Notes: generated by a model not told the origin, from the letters alone. Counted from the stretch's first letter, positions 26,566 through 35,521 are shown. The stretch is DNA of 64,000 bases from Emcibacter sp. (GCA_021647465.1 JAKIUQ010000014.1:12614-76613); one strand, 5' to 3'. Numbers and translations are program-made.

Positions 26566-28227
26566 TTATATATGCTTGCGGCTTTGAACCACACGATAAC
26601 GATTTGACACATAGGCCGTATCAGACAGGGCCGCATTGGCCGCCGGATTACAGCCCGTGGCATGAAAATCGCTGAACGCCGCCGTCTGATTCACATAAAC
26701 GCCGCCCGTAAGGTTAAAGGAAACAGCCACGCCAGACCGGCATGCGGCGGCTTCTGCCTGATCCAATATTGCGTCCGAAGTCGAATATATGCCAAAGCTG
26801 ATAGCGCCGTTATTCTTGACGCTATTTTCGAAAATATTCAGGCTGTCCTCTGTATTTTTCGTCGGCACGACATAGGATATTGGCCCAAATAACTCTTTAC
26901 TATAAGAGCTTTCATCGGTTGCTTTTAAGATCAACGGCGTTTGAATGGTCGCCTTGTCAAATCCGTCCATGGCAACAGACCTTGAGGCCAGAACCACATT
27001 ATCGCCCTTGCCATATTCCGCAATCCTCTTCAGGGTCGCCTCACTTTGTACAGCACCAAGAATGGCGCAGGCCCGCGCGTCATCACTATTCAGTTTTTCA
27101 ACCCCCATGGCCAGAGCCTGAACCACTTCATCAAAGCTTTTAGGGCCATCTTCGGTTTCTATGCCGCCTTGCGGGATAAAAATATTTTGCGGTGTTGTAC
27201 ACATCTGACCAGAGTAAAGGCTCAGCGTGAAGGCGAGATTACCAATCATGCCCCGAAAATTATCGGTACTGTCAATAATCACGCCGTTAACGCCGGCTTT
27301 TTCCGTATAGACCAGGGCCTGCCGGGCATTATCTTCAAGCCAGTTACCAAAGCCCGTGCTGCCGGTAAAGTCAATCAATTTAACCTCAGGACGCAAAGCC
27401 AGCTCTTTCGCGATGGGCTCATCTACGCTATCGGCGGCCAACGTGACAATATTTGGATTGAAGCCTTCTTCGGCCAGCACATCACGGCAGATTTGCACCG
27501 AAATGGCGGCGGGCAGAATACCGCCGGGATGGGGCTTGATAATAACCGCATTTCCTGTCACAAGATCGGCAAATAATCCGGGATAACTATTCCATGTGGG
27601 AAAAGTAGAACAGCCAATCACAACGCCAATACCCCTTGGCACCACCGTAAAATGCTTTTCCATGACAATCGGATCACGCTTGCCCTGCGGTTTTTCCCAG
27701 CGGGCAACAGCGGGCGTGCGGGTCATATCTTCATAGGCATAAACCACCGCTTCCAATCCCCGGTCCTGTGCATGCGGGCCACCAGCCTGAAAGGCCATCA
27801 TAAAGGCCTGACCCGTCGTATGCATGACGCTGAAGGCAATCTCAAAACTGCGTTTGTTGATTCTGTCCAGAATTTCAAGGCAAATGCCGGTGCGTGTTTC
27901 GATGGACGCTTTCGCCCAATCCTGCCGTATAGCCTCAACCCCGGAAACAAGCGCTGCCGCATCCACCTTGGGATAGGTCACCCCAAGATCAAAACCATAG
28001 GGTGATCTCTCTGATCCAACGGTGCCAATATTGCCCGGCTGATCAAGGTCAAAATTTTTGTCAAGATAGGATTTAAAGGCCGTCTCGCCGTCCGCGCTTG
28101 CGGTTTCGCCGTAAATACGGGGGCTTGCACTTTCAGGGTAGGCCGTCCAATATTCGCGGCTTCGGCTCGCAGCTATACCCCCCTCAAGGGTTGCCTTATG
28201 ACGTTCAAATAATGAAGATTGTGACAT
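26566..28227 (-). CDS. paaN: Phenylacetic acid degradation protein PaaN
   Basis: Aldehyde-dehydrogenase superfamily protein of the phenylacetate cluster; proposed to act on the ring-opened semialdehyde, replacing the dehydrogenase half of PaaZ. The 553 residues carry VIGCSTFPTWNSYPG, the nucleotide-binding FTGSTGFGNWLEDNA, the catalytic-Cys region LYSGQMCTTPQNIFIP and AACRSGVAVSFNLTGG. There is no MaoC hydratase domain. ATG 28227 (MSQSSLF) with AGGAG and GAGAAA upstream is preferred to an upstream start at 28254. It is divergent from paaG, with an operator-like palindrome between them. Confidence 0.9.
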   Translation of the reverse strand: MSQSSLFERHKATLEGGIAASRSREYWTAYPESASPRIYGETASADGETAFKSYLDKNFDLDQPGNIGTVGSERSPYGFDLGVTYPKVDAAALVSGVEAIRQDWAKASIETRTGICLEILDRINKRSFEIAFSVMHTTGQAFMMAFQAGGPHAQDRGLEAVVYAYEDMTRTPAVARWEKPQGKRDPIVMEKHFTVVPRGIGVVIGCSTFPTWNSYPGLFADLVTGNAVIIKPHPGGILPAAISVQICRDVLAEEGFNPNIVTLAADSVDEPIAKELALRPEVKLIDFTGSTGFGNWLEDNARQALVYTEKAGVNGVIIDSTDNFRGMIGNLAFTLSLYSGQMCTTPQNIFIPQGGIETEDGPKSFDEVVQALAMGVEKLNSDDARACAILGAVQSEATLKRIAEYGKGDNVVLASRSVAMDGFDKATIQTPLILKATDESSYSKELFGPISYVVPTKNTEDSLNIFENSVKNNGAISFGIYSTSDAILDQAEAAACRSGVAVSFNLTGGVYVNQTAAFSDFHATGCNPAANAALSDTAYVSNRYRVVQSRKHI

Positions 28228-28315
28228 TTTCTCTTTCTCCTGATAAAATTTCAAGCGCGTTTGATACGCTTAATTTAACATATTTATTGACGAAGACCCA
28301 TGTATTTGTAATTAA

Positions 28316-28335
28316 TAGAACGAACGGTTGGTTAA
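28316..28335. promoter_or_regulatory. Candidate PaaR operator between paaN and paaG
   Basis: TAGAACGAACGGTTGGTTAA contains the 15-bp near-palindrome AACGAAC-G-GTTGGTT (28319-28333, one mismatch). It matches the site in front of the TetR gene (33748-33767) at 14 of 20 positions and resembles AACGnnCGTT-type PaaR boxes. Its place in the divergent paaN/paaG gap fits repression of both. Confidence 0.6.
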
Positions 28336-28442
28336 TTCAAGGTAAATAGCTTAAATAATTATCACAGGCTCCGATATACTGGGATATACTATCCGCTTAA
28401 ACGATGAATAGGCCGCTTACCAAAACAGGATGGATTCGCGAA

Positions 28443-29234
28443 ATGTCTTATAAAAATATTGAATTTACTATCACCGATGGGTTGGCTTGCTTAACGCTGA
28501 ACCGCCCTGACAGCCTTAATAGCTTCACAGCAGATATGCATGAAGAAATGCGCAGCGCCATGGCGCAGGTGGAAAATGACCCGACTGTGCGCTGCCTTCT
28601 GCTCACAGGCAATGGCCGGGGGTTTTGCGCCGGGCAGGATTTAAATGACCGGGCGGTTAAGCCAAGTGGAACCCGCCGCGATTTATCCATATCCGTAGAA
28701 GAAAATTATAATCCCCTGATCAAAAGACTGGCCAATCTGCCCCTGCCTGTCATCTGCGCCGTCAACGGCGTTGCCGCTGGCGCGGGGGCCAATCTTGCCC
28801 TTGCCTGTGACATGGTTTTTGCGGCAAAGTCCGCCAAATTCATTCAGGTTTTCTGCAAGATTGGCCTGATCCCTGACAGCGGCGGCACCTATATCCTGCC
28901 GCGCCTTATCGGGGCTGCGCGGGCCATGGGTCTTGCCCTGACCGGGGATGCCATCACGGCGGAGCAGGCGGAAGATTGGGGCATGATTTGGAAAGCGGTT
29001 GACAATGATGACCTGATGGATGTGGCCCTCAAACAGGCCCGACATTTCACGACGCAGCCCACCTTGGGGCTTTCCTTAATCAAGAAAGCTCTGCGCGCCA
29101 GTATTGACAATGATCTCGATGCCCAGTTACAAATGGAAAGCAACTTCCAAAAAGAAGCTGGTTTCTCCGATGATTATCAAGAGGGCGTCGCCGCCTTCCT
29201 TGAAAAACGCCCGCCAGAATTTACAGGCAAATGA
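28443..29234 (+). CDS. paaG: PaaG: ring-epoxide-CoA isomerase (crotonase family)
   Basis: Isomerises 1,2-epoxyphenylacetyl-CoA to the oxepin-CoA and shifts double bonds in later steps. The 263 residues open with MSYKNIEFTITDGLACLTLNRPDSLNSF, followed by GNGRGFCAGQDLNDR (oxyanion-hole region and catalytic Asp typical of isomerases) and CKIGLIPDSGGTYILPRLIG. ATG 28443 is chosen over 28404 because it matches the family N-terminus and length and has AGGA upstream. First gene of paaG-paaH-paaI-paaJ. Confidence 0.93.
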   Translation: MSYKNIEFTITDGLACLTLNRPDSLNSFTADMHEEMRSAMAQVENDPTVRCLLLTGNGRGFCAGQDLNDRAVKPSGTRRDLSISVEENYNPLIKRLANLPLPVICAVNGVAAGAGANLALACDMVFAAKSAKFIQVFCKIGLIPDSGGTYILPRLIGAARAMGLALTGDAITAEQAEDWGMIWKAVDNDDLMDVALKQARHFTTQPTLGLSLIKKALRASIDNDLDAQLQMESNFQKEAGFSDDYQEGVAAFLEKRPPEFTGK

Positions 29235-29276
29235 ATCCAAGTAAATAATACAGGTAAATTAAAAAGGTTTTCTACT

Positions 29277-30794
29277 ATGACTGCACTTTCGCCTTCCCAT
29301 GCCATCGCCGTAATCGGAGCCGGAACCATGGGCGCCGGCATTGTTCAGGTTGCCGCCGCCGCCGGACATACGGTTTATATTTTTGATACCTCAGAAGACG
29401 CCATTGACAAAGGCATGGCCCAGATTGAGAAATTTCTCGCCCGTTCTGTTGAAAAAGGCCGCATGGATGAAGGGGAACGCAGCGCAATCCTGAACCGCAT
29501 CATACGCTGCCATAAATTAGAAGATCTGGCACCGGCAAAACTGGTCATCGAGGCCATCGTGGAAAATATTGACATCAAAAGATCTGTATTTGGTCAGCTG
29601 GAGGATATCCTGACTGAAGATGCCATATTGGCTTCCAACACATCTTCCCTCTCCATCACGGAAATCGCCGCCAATTTAAAACGGCCTGAACGTATGGTTG
29701 GTATGCATTTCTTTAATCCGGCCCCCCTCATGAGACTGGTCGAGGTTGTTCATGGGCTGGTAACAGACAAACAGGTGGCAGACATCATATTTGACACCGC
29801 CGCCGCCTGGGGCAAAAAAGCCGTTCATGCCAAATCCACGCCCGGCTTTATTGTCAATCGTGTGGCGCGGCCTTTTTATTCCGAGGCCTTGCGCATTCTG
29901 CAGGAAGGCGGCGCGGATATTGCCACCATCGACAGCTGCCTTAAAGAAAGCGGCGGTTTTCGCATGGGGCCCTTTGAGTTAATGGATTTGATTGGCAATG
30001 ACGTCAATTTTTCGGTGACAAAATCCGTTTATGAAGCTTTTTATCAAGAGCCGCGCTATCGCCCAAACCTCATTCAGCAGGAACAGGTTGCCGCCGGACG
30101 TTATGGCCGCAAATCCGGCCAGGGATATTATGATTACCGCGAAGGAGCTGTTAATCCCGCCCCCCATACCGCAGAACCGGAAACACCGCCCACAGAGATC
30201 ACCCTGCTCGGCAGCAACCCTCTTCTTGCGCCTTTGGTGGATTTGGCCGAAAATGCCGGCATTAAGGTGAACATGGGCGACAGAGAAGAGCTGGCCGGAT
30301 TTATGATTGAGGATATTCTGGTGATTTTATCTGATGGTACGCCGGCCTCGGAATTGACCAATGTGCTCGGCAAGGCGGCCATTACATTTGATTTGGCCCT
30401 TGATTATAAGGCCGCCGCCCGCATAGCCATGGCCAAAGGGGATCAGGTATCAGACGCTGACCTTGCCAAGGCCGTTGGTTTCTTTCAAGCGCTCGGCAAA
30501 AAAGTTTCCGTCATTGATGACTGTCCGGGCCTTATCGTTATGCGGATCATCAGCATGTTGGCCAACGAAGGCAGTGATGCTGTCTATCAAGGGGTCACCA
30601 GCGCAGAAGGCGTGGATATTGCCATGATGAACGGGCTCAATTATCCCTGCGGCCCCCTGAAATGGGCCGAAAATATTGGACTTGAGCATATCTTTAGCGT
30701 GCTTGATGCCCTATCCAGTTTTTACGGCGAGGACCGATATCGCACATCCCCCCTGATGCGCCGCGCCGTCATTGCGGGAAACCCTGACTTATGA
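29277..30794 (+). CDS. paaH: 3-hydroxyadipyl-CoA dehydrogenase PaaH
   Basis: NAD-dependent oxidation of 3-hydroxyadipyl-CoA. 505 residues: N-terminal Rossmann fold AVIGAGTMGAGIVQVAAAAGHTV, the catalytic HFFNPAPLMRLVEV with the active His, STPGFIVNRVARPFYSEALRIL, then two 3HCDH C-terminal domains, the second around VIDDCPGLIVMRIISMLANEGSDAVYQGV. The double C-terminal domain and length are typical of PaaH. ATG 29277. The stop overlaps the paaI start by four bases (ATGA). Confidence 0.94.
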   Translation: MTALSPSHAIAVIGAGTMGAGIVQVAAAAGHTVYIFDTSEDAIDKGMAQIEKFLARSVEKGRMDEGERSAILNRIIRCHKLEDLAPAKLVIEAIVENIDIKRSVFGQLEDILTEDAILASNTSSLSITEIAANLKRPERMVGMHFFNPAPLMRLVEVVHGLVTDKQVADIIFDTAAAWGKKAVHAKSTPGFIVNRVARPFYSEALRILQEGGADIATIDSCLKESGGFRMGPFELMDLIGNDVNFSVTKSVYEAFYQEPRYRPNLIQQEQVAAGRYGRKSGQGYYDYREGAVNPAPHTAEPETPPTEITLLGSNPLLAPLVDLAENAGIKVNMGDREELAGFMIEDILVILSDGTPASELTNVLGKAAITFDLALDYKAAARIAMAKGDQVSDADLAKAVGFFQALGKKVSVIDDCPGLIVMRIISMLANEGSDAVYQGVTSAEGVDIAMMNGLNYPCGPLKWAENIGLEHIFSVLDALSSFYGEDRYRTSPLMRRAVIAGNPDL

Positions 30795-31228
30795 GCCATC
30801 AGGAACAAGAACAGGCGGATAAAATAGCCGCCCTCTTTAAGTCTCGCCGCACGTTGGATAAACTGTTAAATATTGAATTTATCAGCATTGGTGCCGGCAC
30901 CGCCGTCATGCGCATGAAATTGACCGAAGATATGGTCAATATTTATGGCAGCGCCCACGGGGGGGCCGTCTTTGCCCTTGCCGATGCTGTCTTTGCCTAT
31001 GCCTGCAATAGCCGTAATATGGTTACGGTGGCGTCTGGCTGCACCATTGAATATCTGGCGCCGTCCTTCCCGGGCGATATATTAACGGCCTCGGCTGAAT
31101 TTCAGGGCGGGCGCGGCAAACAAGGTATTTACGATATTATGATCACCAATCAGAATGATCAATTGATTGCCACTTTCAGAGGCAAATCCCATTCTACAAA
31201 AGAACAGATTTTAGGAGATACCGCATGA
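30791..31228 (+). CDS. paaI: Hydroxyphenylacetyl-CoA thioesterase PaaI
   Basis: Hotdog-fold thioesterase that clears dead-end CoA esters of the phenylacetate route. 145 residues with VNIYGSAHGGAVFALADAVFAYACN (catalytic Asp and helix) and GCTIEYLAPSFPGDILTASAEF. Overlaps paaH upstream and paaJ downstream by four bases each (ATGA), so the block is translationally coupled. Confidence 0.93.
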   Translation: MSHQEQEQADKIAALFKSRRTLDKLLNIEFISIGAGTAVMRMKLTEDMVNIYGSAHGGAVFALADAVFAYACNSRNMVTVASGCTIEYLAPSFPGDILTASAEFQGGRGKQGIYDIMITNQNDQLIATFRGKSHSTKEQILGDTA

Positions 31229-32442
31229 ATGATACCATAAAAGACGCTTTTATATGTGATGCCATTCGCACGCCCATTGGCCGTTACGGCGGGGCTTTAT
31301 CGACGGTTCGGCCCGATGATCTTGGGGCGATACCGCTCAGGGTCCTCATGGAACGCAATCCCAATGTAGACTGGGGCCTCGTGGATGACCTTATCATGGG
31401 CTGCGCCAATCAGGCGGGAGAAGATAACCGGGATGTGGCCCGTATGAGCGCATTGTTATCCGGCCTGCCCGTGAGCGTCCCCGGCACCACGGTAAACCGT
31501 CTGTGCGGTTCTGGCATGGATGCCGTCGGCATTGCCGCCCGCGCCATTAAATCCGGCGAGGCTGACTTGATGCTGGCGGGCGGCGTTGAAAGCATGTCCC
31601 GCGCGCCCTTTGTCACGGGCAAGGCTGATGCCGCTTTTTCCCGTAAGGTTGAAAGTTATGACACCACCATCGGGTGGCGTTTTGTTAACCGTATGATGAA
31701 ACAACAATTTGGCGTCGACAGCATGCCGGAAACCGCAGAAAATGTGGCCGAGGATTTTAATATTTCCCGCGAAGATCAGGATCTTTTTGCTTTTCGCTCT
31801 CAACAAAAAACCGCAGCAGCTCAGGCGGCGGGACGGTTTGATGATGAAATTACACCTGTCACGATCCCTGTGAGAAAAGGTGATCCTGTCATTGTCACCA
31901 CGGATGAACATCCCCGTGCAAGCACCACCGTCGAAGCCTTAAGCAAGCTGCGCGCGCCCTTCCGGGACGGCGGGTCAGTTACAGCGGGGAATGCCTCCGG
32001 CGTTAATGACGGGGCCTGCGCCCTGTTGCTGGCCTCAGCCGACGGGGTCAAAAAACATGGCCTCAGCCCGAAAGCCCGAATAGTCGGCATGGCCACCGTT
32101 GGCTTAGAGCCGCGCATCATGGGATTTGGGCCCGCGCCAGCCACCAAAAAACTCTTGGCCCAGACGGGACTGACCATTGAACAGATGGATGTTATCGAGC
32201 TGAATGAAGCCTTTGCGTCACAAGGCCTGGCGGTTATGCGTGATCTTGGCTTGCCTGATGACGCGGAACATGTGAACCCCAATGGCGGCGCGATCTCCCT
32301 TGGTCATCCCCTCGGCATGAGCGGCGCGCGGCTTGTGACCACGGCCCTATATGAACTGCACCGCCGCAAGGGCCGTTATGCGCTCTGCACTATGTGTATT
32401 GGCGTGGGTCAGGGTATCGCCATGATCATAGAAAGGGTTTAA
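31225..32442 (+). CDS. paaJ: 3-oxoadipyl-CoA thiolase
   Basis: Cleaves 3-oxoadipyl-CoA to acetyl-CoA and succinyl-CoA, the last step of the phenylacetate and beta-ketoadipate routes. 405 residues: acylation Cys in TVNRLCGSGMDAVGIAAR, ELNEAFASQGLAV, GGAISLGHPLGMSGARL and the catalytic Cys in CTMCIGVGQG. AGGAG seven bases before ATG 31225. The N-terminal DAIRTPIGRYGGALSTVRPDDL and context favour PaaJ/PcaF over a general acetyl-CoA acetyltransferase. Its stop shares TTAA with the convergent yccF gene. Confidence 0.92.
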   Translation: MNDTIKDAFICDAIRTPIGRYGGALSTVRPDDLGAIPLRVLMERNPNVDWGLVDDLIMGCANQAGEDNRDVARMSALLSGLPVSVPGTTVNRLCGSGMDAVGIAARAIKSGEADLMLAGGVESMSRAPFVTGKADAAFSRKVESYDTTIGWRFVNRMMKQQFGVDSMPETAENVAEDFNISREDQDLFAFRSQQKTAAAQAAGRFDDEITPVTIPVRKGDPVIVTTDEHPRASTTVEALSKLRAPFRDGGSVTAGNASGVNDGACALLLASADGVKKHGLSPKARIVGMATVGLEPRIMGFGPAPATKKLLAQTGLTIEQMDVIELNEAFASQGLAVMRDLGLPDDAEHVNPNGGAISLGHPLGMSGARLVTTALYELHRRKGRYALCTMCIGVGQGIAMIIERV

Positions 32443-32858
32443 TATCTGGACGCTGGAATATGGTTTTTATTAATGACAATCTTGCCAATGGGGGCAAGCG
32501 CCAAGCCGGCCAGTTTCAAATGTTGATAGGCAAAGGGAATACCGATAATGGTAATGCAAAGGACGACGGCCCAGAAAACATGCCCCAAGGCCAGCCAAAT
32601 ACCCCCGAATAAAAACCAGATGATATTGCCAATCACACCCAGCGGGCCGGTGCCGATATCTTCGCGTCCCGACAGGATTTCGCGGTTAACCGCTTCGCGG
32701 CCAAAGGGCAGGAGGCTGAGGTGAGCCATATTCATGGCCGCCACAAACCACGGCAGCCCAACAATGGTAAGGGCCATAATGAAGGCAACAAGAACCCAGC
32801 CAACGGCCATGAAAAAACCGCCAAAAATCAACCATAAAATATTCAATATTAACGACAT
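32439..32858 (-). CDS. yccF: YccF domain inner-membrane protein
   Basis: 139 residues made of two YccF units: NILWLIFGGFFMAVGWVLVAFIMALTIVGLPWF and GNIIWFLFGGIWLALGHVFWAVVLCITIIGIPFAYQ, each with WxxxGG and IxGIP/VGLP motifs in paired hydrophobic segments. Function unknown. The central cytosolic piece (LPFGREAVNRE) is also a family trait. ATG at 32858. Convergent with paaJ. Confidence 0.92.
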   Translation of the reverse strand: MSLILNILWLIFGGFFMAVGWVLVAFIMALTIVGLPWFVAAMNMAHLSLLPFGREAVNREILSGREDIGTGPLGVIGNIIWFLFGGIWLALGHVFWAVVLCITIIGIPFAYQHLKLAGLALAPIGKIVINKNHIPASRY

Positions 32859-33065
32859 AAAGCCCTCCAGAATTTACGCAATTATCCCTAGATTCCTCTA
32901 TATTCATATGGGAAACATAACCGATGTTACAAGAGATGCGCCTCTGGTTTCAAACGGCCCCAGTTCAATTAGAGCGTTATCATATCTACCTCTGCCCCCA
33001 CTTATAAAGTCAGCTTAACTTAAAGAAAGCATGTTAGATCATAAATTAAATCGGAAAAATCATCG

Positions 33066-33674
33066 CTATAATTTTTCCCTGTCAAACGACATAAAACCAT
33101 TCAGAAATATATCTACGGCAAGGTCGGCGAATTCTTCTTCGTTAAGGAGGCCATCTTTTCGGAACCAGATATAGGTCCAGTTAATCATACCCAAAAAAGC
33201 CATGGTGACGGGCTTTTGATAATCTTTTGATTTATCCAGCGCTGGATTAAGTGTTAATATCAACCGCACCACAGATGTGACCACCTGATCCTGCAATCTC
33301 ATAATTTCGGCCCGCATATGATCCGGCAGACAGCCCCGGTCATTAAGCAGGATCACATGCTTTGATCCGGCATCGACATATATTTTCATGAAATTACGGG
33401 CCAGAATACGAAGTTTCTCTTTCGGGCTGCCTTCATGATCCAATGCCGCCTCGGCCATAATGACAAGTTCGGTCACATGCCGGCGCATAATATCATAGAG
33501 GATGGCCTCTTTTGACGGATAATAATGATATAGCCACGATTTGGACGCGTTGCAGGCCGTTGCCAATTCTGAGATGGACGATCTGGCATAGCCTTTTTCG
33601 GCAAATAATTCTGCGGCTTTATTGAGGATATTTGACCGTCTCTCGTCATAATCCTCTGCTTGTTTTCTGGCCAT
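33066..33674 (-). CDS. paaR: TetR-family regulator, PaaR-like
   Basis: 202 residues: N-terminal helix-turn-helix (ILNKAAELFAEKGYARSSISELATACNASKSWLYHYYPSKEAILYDIM) and a C-terminal ligand domain with MKIYVDAGSKHVILLNDRGCLPDHM. The MARKQAEDYDERR start and the overall pattern resemble the TetR regulators of proteobacterial paa clusters, where phenylacetyl-CoA is the usual inducer. It is separated from paaJ only by yccF. Two similar palindromes (28316-28335 and 33748-33767) are candidate binding sites. ATG at 33674, with its own promoter visible upstream. The paa link is inferred from sequence type, context and site similarity. Confidence 0.82.
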   Translation of the reverse strand: MARKQAEDYDERRSNILNKAAELFAEKGYARSSISELATACNASKSWLYHYYPSKEAILYDIMRRHVTELVIMAEAALDHEGSPKEKLRILARNFMKIYVDAGSKHVILLNDRGCLPDHMRAEIMRLQDQVVTSVVRLILTLNPALDKSKDYQKPVTMAFLGMINWTYIWFRKDGLLNEEEFADLAVDIFLNGFMSFDREKL

Positions 33675-33714
33675 ATTACAGGGGTTCTTTTTTTATAGAT
33701 TAATCACGCGGCCC

Positions 33715-33743
33715 ATCTTATATATTAAAGGCTAAAAGGTCAA
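33715..33743 (-). promoter_or_regulatory. Candidate sigma70 promoter of the PaaR-like gene
   Basis: On the minus strand TTGACC (33743-33738), 17 bp, TAAGAT (33720-33715). It is 41 nt from the start codon and 5 bp from the palindrome at 33748-33767. Confidence 0.5.
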
Positions 33744-33747
33744 AACA

Positions 33748-33767
33748 TTGACCGGACATTCGGTTAA
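33748..33767. promoter_or_regulatory. Candidate TetR operator between paaR-like and M24 genes
   Basis: TTGACCGGACATTCGGTTAA is a 20-bp palindrome with 8 of 10 half-site positions matching (TTRACCGRAY). It covers the TTGACC -35 of a possible rightward promoter (TTGACC, 18 bp, TACAAA at 33772-33777) and lies just upstream of the leftward promoter, so it could control both genes. Confidence 0.6.
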
Positions 33768-33798
33768 ATCATACAAATTTTATACTCAAGGACTAAAA

Positions 33799-35016
33799 AT
33801 GACAATAGGCGTTGGTGGATCACATGCGCAAAAAGAACTCAATCGCCTTACGGATATGACCGCTGGCGTCAAGCCAATTGGCGCAAAAGAATATGCCGCC
33901 CGCATAAAAAAAGCCCAAAAAATAATGCAGGAAGCCGATATTGCGGGTCTTTACGTCAATGCGGGCACCAATATGACCTATTTTACCGGCACAAATTGGC
34001 GGCCAAGCGAGAGAATGGTCGGGGCGATCATTCCGGAAAATGGCGAAATTGAGTATATTGCGCCCGCTTTTGAAATTGGCACATTGCGGCAATATATGGG
34101 CCTTAAGGGCAATATACATAGCTGGGAAGAGCATGAAAACCCCTATGCTCTTTTCCAAAAAATATTACAGAATATTGCCGTAAGGGGAGATAGAATCGCT
34201 TTGGATGAAACATGTCCTTTTTTCATCAGCAATGGCATTGCCCTTGCCACGCCGGAATTTAACTATGTCAATGGAGTTTGCATCACCGCCCCCTGCCGCC
34301 AGATTAAGTCCCCCAATGAATTGGCTCTCATGCAACGTGCCAAAGATATGACCCTCGAAGTTCATAAGGCGGCGGCAAAAATTCTGCGTGCAGGCATAAC
34401 CGCAAAAGAGGTTGGTGATTTTATTCATCAGGCTCATATAAAGGTCGGTGCCGCTGCCGGATCATATTTTGTCATTGTGCTTTTTGGCGAAGATACCGCC
34501 TATCCCCACGGCGTGAAAAACCCAAAGTCCTTAAGCGAAAATGATATGGTGCTTATTGATACGGGGTGCCAATTCCATGGGTATATTTCCGATATTACCC
34601 GCACCTATGTATATGGCGAACCCAATGCGCGGCAACGACAGATTTGGAATATTGAAAAACAAGCGCAAGCCGCCGCCTTTGAGCAGGCTCATATTGGCAC
34701 AAGATGCGGCGATGTGGATTTGGCCGCCCGTGCCTGCCTTGAAAAACATCAGTTTGGCCCGGATTACAAATTGCCCGGCCTGCCCCACCGCACCGGACAT
34801 GGTATTGGCCTTGATATTCATGAATGGCCCTATTTGAATTCAGGGGATGATACACGGCTCAAGCCCGGCATGTGTTTTTCCAATGAGCCCATGATCTGCG
34901 TCCCCGGTGAATTTGGTATCCGCCTCGAAGATCATTTTTTCATGACCGAAGATGGCCCAAGATGGTTCACCGTCCCCAGCCACAGCATCGATGACCCTTT
35001 TGGATATGAAAAATAA
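33799..35016 (+). CDS. M24 metallopeptidase (Xaa-Pro aminopeptidase type)
   Basis: Cytosolic dinuclear-metal peptidase of the pita-bread fold, 405 residues. N-terminal creatinase-like domain (GLYVNAGTNMTYFTGTNWRPSERM), then the catalytic domain with all five metal ligands: Asp in MVLIDTGC, Asp in ISDITRTY, His in HRTGHGIG, Glu in FSNEPM and Glu in IRLEDHF. ATG 33799 with AAGGA six bases upstream; longer frames starting at 33748 would run through the operator. Divergent from the PaaR-like regulator. The natural peptide substrate is unknown. Confidence 0.92.
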   Translation: MTIGVGGSHAQKELNRLTDMTAGVKPIGAKEYAARIKKAQKIMQEADIAGLYVNAGTNMTYFTGTNWRPSERMVGAIIPENGEIEYIAPAFEIGTLRQYMGLKGNIHSWEEHENPYALFQKILQNIAVRGDRIALDETCPFFISNGIALATPEFNYVNGVCITAPCRQIKSPNELALMQRAKDMTLEVHKAAAKILRAGITAKEVGDFIHQAHIKVGAAAGSYFVIVLFGEDTAYPHGVKNPKSLSENDMVLIDTGCQFHGYISDITRTYVYGEPNARQRQIWNIEKQAQAAAFEQAHIGTRCGDVDLAARACLEKHQFGPDYKLPGLPHRTGHGIGLDIHEWPYLNSGDDTRLKPGMCFSNEPMICVPGEFGIRLEDHFFMTEDGPRWFTVPSHSIDDPFGYEK

Positions 35017-35044
35017 TTCTGGTGGATATGAAAAGTAATTCTGG
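35001..35044. repeat. 22 bp tandem duplication across M24 stop codon
   Basis: Two adjacent 22-bp copies (35001-35022 and 35023-35044) starting TGGATATGAAAA and ending TAATTCTGG, with a single A/G difference (35013 versus 35035). The first copy contains the last codons and the TAA of the peptidase gene; the second sits in the intergenic space. Confidence 0.9.
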
Positions 35045-35055
35045 AAAAAACTGGT

Positions 35056-35382
35056 TTATCTTTTGGCCGTCAGGCCGATTCTATCCGCATGATCTTTTAA
35101 TTTAAGGTCCCCGCCCACCAGCAGTACAAGGCCATAAAACGGGCGATTGGCCCAGGCGACTTCGACGGCATATTCATTTAATTCCTGCACATCAAGCAAA
35201 AACTGATGTTTATGCGGAAGGTCTTTATCCAGCTTCATCAAGACGCCAGCCGTGGAAACATTGGCAACTTTGCAGGAATATTCAACATCATCAATAATGG
35301 CGACCGCGTCCCATAACACATCAAGGCGGTCATCAACGCGCCTCTGGCCTTCTTCAGCTTCTTTGAACATCCATTTTTCCAT
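35056..35382 (-). CDS. PilZ domain protein
   Basis: A 108-residue single-domain protein. Both c-di-GMP binding motifs are present: RVDDR (Arg15-x3-Arg19) and NVSTAG (Asn41-x-Ser43-x2-Gly46), so it probably binds cyclic di-GMP. It has no other domain or membrane segment, so it would act through a partner. ATG at 35382. No cyclase or phosphodiesterase lies in the window. Convergent with the M24 gene, 39 nt apart. Confidence 0.85.
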   Translation of the reverse strand: MEKWMFKEAEEGQRRVDDRLDVLWDAVAIIDDVEYSCKVANVSTAGVLMKLDKDLPHKHQFLLDVQELNEYAVEVAWANRPFYGLVLLVGGDLKLKDHADRIGLTAKR

Positions 35383-35521
35383 CCATTTTTTCTATGATTT
35401 CGCCCTATGACTTCGACTGACTAAATACACTATTTAAAATTCATCCAGCATCCTTTGATACCGCATAAACTATATCCTAGGGTAAAGTTATTACCAAATT
35501 ACAAATTTTTATCTGAAAGAT

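Noticed and set aside
32909..33019. A 36-codon frame starting MGNITDVTRDAP between yccF and the TetR gene
   Set aside because: No ribosome site, no recognisable pattern, and composition like non-coding DNA.
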